From NCBI RefSeq assembly GCF_000803315.1, contig NZ_JRMH01000001.1, forward strand, positions 3,968,001 to 4,032,000: a DNA stretch of 64,000 bases. Reading direction: 5' to 3'. A program made the position numbers and the translations under genes. The stretch comes from Pectobacterium actinidiae. Lineage in GTDB: Bacteria; Pseudomonadota; Gammaproteobacteria; Enterobacterales; Enterobacteriaceae. Below the pieces are notes generated by a model, which saw nothing but the letters and a program-made list of their open reading frames with translations, was not told the DNA's origin and did no database searches. Numbering within the stretch: the stretch's first letter is position 1; every line of letters begins with the position of its first letter. Of this stretch, positions 59,844 through 64,000 are shown piece after piece.

Positions 59844-60299
59844 ACGATCTCCTGACACAAACCTTTTCCGCTTTGAGGCTGGAGTCGTAACCGTATATTT
59901 GAATACAAGTACCTGGGCGCAGCCCTTTCCGCGGATGGTGGCGTGGAGAACACCGTGATAAAATATAGCTGATTAAATATACGCTTACAATAGTAGTATC
60001 CACTCATTAGCCAATAGCTGTCATGGCCTACTTCCGATGATTGAGATATTTGAGCCTGACCTATGTCTGCTTCTGGCACTTAGCCGACTGCCAGATTAGA
60101 TTATGCTCAGATTAGCAAAAGAGCCAGACCGAGAGTGAGTCAGTACTCTTCGACTTATTCAACAGCGCCCTACAGCGCTTTCCCATAAACCCGCGCTACA
60201 TACAGCCAGCGCCTGATTCACTGTTTGTGTTAAGGTTGTTACGCATCAATGCGTATGCGAAAGACAAGAGCAAACAGGATGCCGCCCTAATGCGTTGGA
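59844..60299. other. Spacer between the DUF1835-like gene and the integrase stub
   Basis: I see no gene in this 456-bp stretch; the frames present are short and broken. It probably holds the promoter of the DUF1835-like gene and the decayed remainder of the integrase region. Confidence 0.45.
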
Positions 60300-60506
60300 C
60301 TACTGGCGATAGATTCGCGGATCGCCGCCTCCGGCTAACGGCGCACGCAATTCGTCGCGCTGCTGTTTACACTGCAACGAAAAACGGAAGTGCCATTTTT
60401 TCGCGCCGTTGGCGGTTACGAACAGCGACAGCCCATCGCTGTCGTTCAGGGTGTAGGCTTTGGCAGTGATGCGGGCTTGCCGGGCAACGGCATCGGTTAA
60501 CGCCAT
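60300..60506 (-). pseudogene. P4-type tyrosine integrase, N-terminal fragment
   Basis: From ATG 60506 the reading MALTDAVARQARITAKAY then NDSDGLSLFVTANGAKKWHF matches the N-terminal DUF4102 arm-binding domain of P4-like integrases found at tRNA genes. After about 54 residues the match ends (QQRDELR then unrelated residues) and a stop follows at 60300. The catalytic domain with R...HxxR...Y is absent. It lies 225 bp from the tRNA-Gly 3' end, in the usual orientation. Confidence 0.85.
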
Positions 60507-60730
60507 AGGATATGCCTCCTTCAAGGTTGAAGAGAGGTGTACCGCACACAGGGAAGCGACTCAGCAAACAATCCGTAGCCGTAACGCACCCGATTTTCGT
60601 GTACTAATTTGTGTACTACTTCGGCGTGGTTGACGGTGGTTTTCAGCGGGTTTCGCTGGATGCTCAACAGAGCAATTAGCTTGTTAAATCAGGGAGTTAA
60701 AGACGTGATGGACATATAAAAAACAAGAAT

Positions 60731-60806
<76 letters not shown>

Positions 60807-60882
60807 ATATCGGACAGACACTAACAGGCGTTACGTCTGATTACTGCACACTGCCTGTATGGTGACAAACAGTGATAAAACT

Positions 60883-60958
<76 letters not shown>

Positions 60959-61174
60959 CCGGGAAATCTTTACGCGATGTTGACGTTCTTTAATTGAAAT
61001 TCTTCATCGGTATGGGGTGCGCATTATACGAGAAATCCGTTTAACCGCAAGCCCCCAAAAATGAAAAATCGTCTGACTGCTGATAAAAAAAACAATACGC
61101 TGACAAAACAGGCGTTGTGACGTAAATAGCAGCAGATCGCTGGACATCACGCCCTATCCGCTTTGCGCCACCGA

Positions 61175-61717
61175 CTACAGTCGCAGAAAGTTCTCACGGT
61201 AATAGGCCAATTCCGCCAATGATTCGCGAATATCGTCCATCGCCTGATGCGTACCTTGCTTCTTAAAACCCGTCAGGATTTCTGGCTTCCAGCGTCTCGC
61301 CAGCTCTTTGAGCGTGCTGACATCCAGATAGCGGTAGTGGAAGTAAGCTTCCAGCTCTGGCATATAGCGGAACAGGAAGCGGCGATCCTGGCCGATGCTG
61401 TTGCCACAAATCGGCGATTTACCCGCCGGTACCCATTTTTGTAAAAATGCCAGCGTTTCTAACTCGGCAGCGCGTTCATCCGTCGTGCTGGCTTTGACGC
61501 GATCCGTCAGGCCGCTGGCACCATGCGTACGCACATTCCAGTCATCCATCAGCGCCAATTGACTATCTGACTGGTGCACCGCCATGACCGGCCCTTCAGC
61601 CAACACATTCAAGTTTGCATCCGTCACCAGCGTGGCGATCTCAATAATGCGATCGTGCTCCGGGTTCAGACCAGTCATCTCGAGATCGATCCAGATCAGG
61701 TTATTTTCATCTACCAT
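61175..61717 (-). CDS. orn: Oligoribonuclease
   Basis: 3'-5' exoribonuclease that finishes RNA decay by degrading 2- to 5-mers, including pGpG. The protein is 180 residues (E. coli 181). DEDDh motifs are WIDLEMTGL (Asp, Glu), [15 protein letters not shown] (Asp) and [10 protein letters not shown] (His, Asp). It diverges from rsgA and precedes the tRNA-Gly genes. Confidence 0.97.
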   Translation of the reverse strand: MVDENNLIWIDLEMTGLNPEHDRIIEIATLVTDANLNVLAEGPVMAVHQSDSQLALMDDWNVRTHGASGLTDRVKASTTDERAAELETLAFLQKWVPAGKSPICGNSIGQDRRFLFRYMPELEAYFHYRYLDVSTLKELARRWKPEILTGFKKQGTHQAMDDIRESLAELAYYRENFLRL

Positions 61718-61900
61718 CGTGGGAATTCCTGTTGCATTGTGCCCTGTCGTCGAGACAAGGATATCAGTATCAATCTCAATGCTGATACCGACAAGGTGGT
61801 ATCAGTTAATTAAAATCAAATAGGGTGTATTATAGTCCGTTCAAACGCGGCGAGCGACAACCCGCTGTCGTGAACGGTAAATCGTCTTAAGTGAGGCTCA

Positions 61901-62950
61901 GTGAGCAAAAAGAAACTGTCGAAAGGTCAGCAGCGTCGGGTTAGCGCAAACCACCAGCGTCGCCTGAAAAAAACGGAAAGCAAAGTCGAATGGGAAGATA
62001 GCCAACTGGGCGATGCGCAGGAAGGTATTATCATCAGCCGATTCGGTATGCACGCCGATGTGGAAGCCGCCGATGGCGTGGTGCACCGCTGCAACATTCG
62101 TCGGACCATTCCATCGCTGGTCACGGGCGACCGCGTCGTCTGGCGACCCGGCCATGAATCACTCGCTGGCATCAGCGGGATCGTGGAAGCTGTTCACCCT
62201 CGCCATTCAGTCCTGACCCGCCCCGACTATTACGATGGCATTAAACCGATCGCCGCCAATATCGATCAGATCGTGATCGTCTCGGCGATCTTGCCTGAGC
62301 TGTCGCTGAACATTATCGATCGCTATCTGGTCGCCTGCGAAACGCTGGAGATCGAACCGCTGATCGTGTTGAACAAAATTGACCTACTGGATGACGAATC
62401 CCGCCAGTTTGTTGATAAACAAATGGATATCTACCGCGCGCTCAACTATCGCGTGTTGATGGTTTCCAGCCATACTCAACAGGGTATTCCTGAACTGGAG
62501 CTGGCGTTAACCGACCGTATCAGTATTTTCGCCGGACAGTCAGGTGTCGGGAAATCCAGCCTGCTTAATGCGCTGCTCGCACTGGGTGAAGAACGCATTC
62601 TGGTAAACGAGGTGTCTGATAACTCAGGATTGGGGCAACACACCACCACCGCCTCCCGGCTTTACCACTTCCCGCACGGTGGCGACGTGATCGACTCACC
62701 GGGCGTGCGCGAATTTGGTCTGTGGCATCTGGAACCTGAACAGGTTACGCGTGGTTTCATTGAGTTACGTAAATACATCGGCTCGTGTAAGTTCCGCGAC
62801 TGTAAACATGAAAACGATCCAGGCTGCGCTATCAATGCCGCACTTGCGCGTGGAGAGATTGCCACAGAGCGCTTTGATAACTATCACCGGATTCTGGAAA
62901 GCATGGCGCAAGTAAAAACGCGTAAAGGCTTTTCGGATACAGACAACTGA
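61901..62950 (+). CDS. rsgA: Ribosome small-subunit biogenesis GTPase RsgA
   Basis: Circularly permuted GTPase that helps 30S maturation. The protein is 349 residues (E. coli 350), starting with GTG ([13 protein letters not shown]). An OB-fold comes first, then G4 LNKID, G1 [12 protein letters not shown] and G3 DSPGVREFG in permuted order. The C-terminal zinc-binding set is [14 protein letters not shown]. It is divergent from orn and followed by psd. Confidence 0.97.
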   Translation: MSKKKLSKGQQRRVSANHQRRLKKTESKVEWEDSQLGDAQEGIIISRFGMHADVEAADGVVHRCNIRRTIPSLVTGDRVVWRPGHESLAGISGIVEAVHPRHSVLTRPDYYDGIKPIAANIDQIVIVSAILPELSLNIIDRYLVACETLEIEPLIVLNKIDLLDDESRQFVDKQMDIYRALNYRVLMVSSHTQQGIPELELALTDRISIFAGQSGVGKSSLLNALLALGEERILVNEVSDNSGLGQHTTTASRLYHFPHGGDVIDSPGVREFGLWHLEPEQVTRGFIELRKYIGSCKFRDCKHENDPGCAINAALARGEIATERFDNYHRILESMAQVKTRKGFSDTDN

Positions 62951-63093
62951 CATTTATCATGACCATCGTTACAATGCGCCCCCTTTGAGGATAAGTGAAT
63001 CCACTTATTTCTCTCTGGGCTACCGCTGGCAGCGTCAAGTGTGTTCCCCAGATAGGTTGTTTTATAGCGCACTATTAATCCAAGAGGCTCACC

Positions 63094-64000
63094 GTGCTGG
63101 ATAATATCAAAATCAAATTACAGTATTGGCTTCCCAAGATTTGGCTGACCCGCTTAGCGGGCTGGGGAGCAAATAAGCGTGCGGGAAAACTCACCAAGCT
63201 GGTGATCGATCTGTTTGTCCGCCAATATAACGTCAACATGCAGGAGGCGCAGCAGCCGGATACCGCCTCCTATCGCACGTTTAACGAATTTTTCGTTCGC
63301 CCTCTGCGCCCAGGCATTCGCCCTGTCGATCCTCATGCGCACCGTCTGGTGCAGCCTGCTGACGGCGTACTGTCGCAGTTTGGCCCCATTACCGACGGCA
63401 AGCTGATTCAGGCGAAGCATCACGACTACACACTGGAAGCGCTGCTGGCAGGCAACTATGTGATGGCCGATCTGTTCCGTGACGGTCTGTTCGCCACCAT
63501 TTATCTTTCACCGCGTGATTATCACCGCCTCCATATGCCGTGCGACGGCGTGCTGCGCGAGATGATTTATGTACCGGGTGACCTGTTCTCCGTCAATCTA
63601 TTGACGGCCGATAACGTGCCGAATCTGTTTGCGCGTAACGAGCGTGTCATTTGCCTGTTTGATACGGAATTCGGCCCATTGGCACAAATTCTGGTGGGCG
63701 CGACCATTGTCGGCAGCATCGAAACCGTGTGGTCAGGCGTGGTGACACCACCGCGTGAAGGCATCATCAAGCGTTGGACTTACCCGCAGGCGGGTGAAGA
63801 AGGTGCCGTCATGCTAGCGAAAGGCGAGGAAATGGGCCGCTTCAAGCTGGGCTCAACCGTGATTAACCTGTTTGCCGCAGGCAATAATCTCCAGTTTGCT
63901 GCACACCTGAATACCCTAAGCGTGACGCGTATGGGCGAACCATTTGCCGAAGTCCGTCAGGATGAGCAAACGCCTGTTGTTTTCCCGGAAGGAACCGAGT
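63094..64000 (+). CDS. psd: Phosphatidylserine decarboxylase, 3' end cut by window edge
   Basis: Converts phosphatidylserine to phosphatidylethanolamine at the inner membrane. The start is GTG 63094 ([24 protein letters not shown]). The autocleavage motif LGST has its serine at residue 254, which becomes the pyruvoyl group of the alpha chain. About 302 codons are present. It follows rsgA by 143 bp, as in E. coli. Confidence 0.97.
   Translation, partial: MLDNIKIKLQYWLPKIWLTRLAGWGANKRAGKLTKLVIDLFVRQYNVNMQEAQQPDTASYRTFNEFFVRPLRPGIRPVDPHAHRLVQPADGVLSQFGPITDGKLIQAKHHDYTLEALLAGNYVMADLFRDGLFATIYLSPRDYHRLHMPCDGVLREMIYVPGDLFSVNLLTADNVPNLFARNERVICLFDTEFGPLAQILVGATIVGSIETVWSGVVTPPREGIIKRWTYPQAGEEGAVMLAKGEEMGRFKLGSTVINLFAAGNNLQFAAHLNTLSVTRMGEPFAEVRQDEQTPVVFPEGTE

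Noticed and set aside
60227..60469. 80-codon plus-strand frame over the integrase stub
   Set aside because: Antisense of the integrase fragment, whose protein match is clear on the minus strand.

Overview
The window is chromosomal DNA of a soft-rot enterobacterium, most likely Pectobacterium. This is inferred from near-full-length recognition of enterobacterial housekeeping proteins (SpeA, MetK, GshB, Fbp, PurA, HflK/C/X, Hfq, MutL, AhpC/F, Orn, RsgA, Psd), from gene order, and from intergenic repeats I associate with that group. No database search was possible.

Region 1 (1-8.4 kb): speA (cut at the left edge) diverges from metK. Then come sprT, endA, a 292-bp transposon-like repeat with perfect 14-bp inverted ends, and rsmE-gshB-yqgE-ruvX (rRNA methylation, glutathione synthesis, 16S rRNA processing). 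Region 2 (8.4-12.7 kb): fbp, mpl and purA, with yjeT. Region 3 (12.8-25.1 kb): the conserved chain nnr-tsaE-amiB-mutL-miaA-hfq-hflX-hflK-hflC on the minus strand, with queG divergent. A palindromic intergenic repeat lies upstream of hfq. Downstream of queG an A+T-rich spacer carries a cluster of DnaA-box-like 9-mers. In E. coli the DnaA-titrating locus datA lies next to queG, so this is a candidate datA counterpart.

Region 4 (25.5-36.3 kb): ahpC-ahpF peroxide defence, a DUF4153 membrane protein, a small secreted protein, a hydrophilic protein of unknown function, and a translationally coupled four-gene MacAB-TolC-like exporter operon. Region 5 (36.6-60.7 kb) is an accessory block between tRNA-Gly genes; E. 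coli has three tandem copies at the equivalent place. It holds an orphan secreted protein, a 2-hydroxyacid dehydrogenase, a LemA-DUF2207-unknown operon, a YahK-type alcohol dehydrogenase, a LysE/RhtB exporter beside a LysR regulator and an MFS carrier, a sulfonate/nitrate-type ABC importer, a DUF1963 protein, a ParD-like/ParE toxin-antitoxin pair, a YjjG-like phosphatase, an ArsR-type regulator with an alpha/beta hydrolase and a DMSP-lyase-like cupin, and a 2.7-kb island remnant. The remnant is bounded by a 19-bp copy of the tRNA-Gly 3' end and holds an integrase stub and a DUF1835-like gene.

Region 6 (60.7-64 kb): two tRNA-Gly genes, orn, rsgA and the start of psd, which rejoins the conserved backbone.
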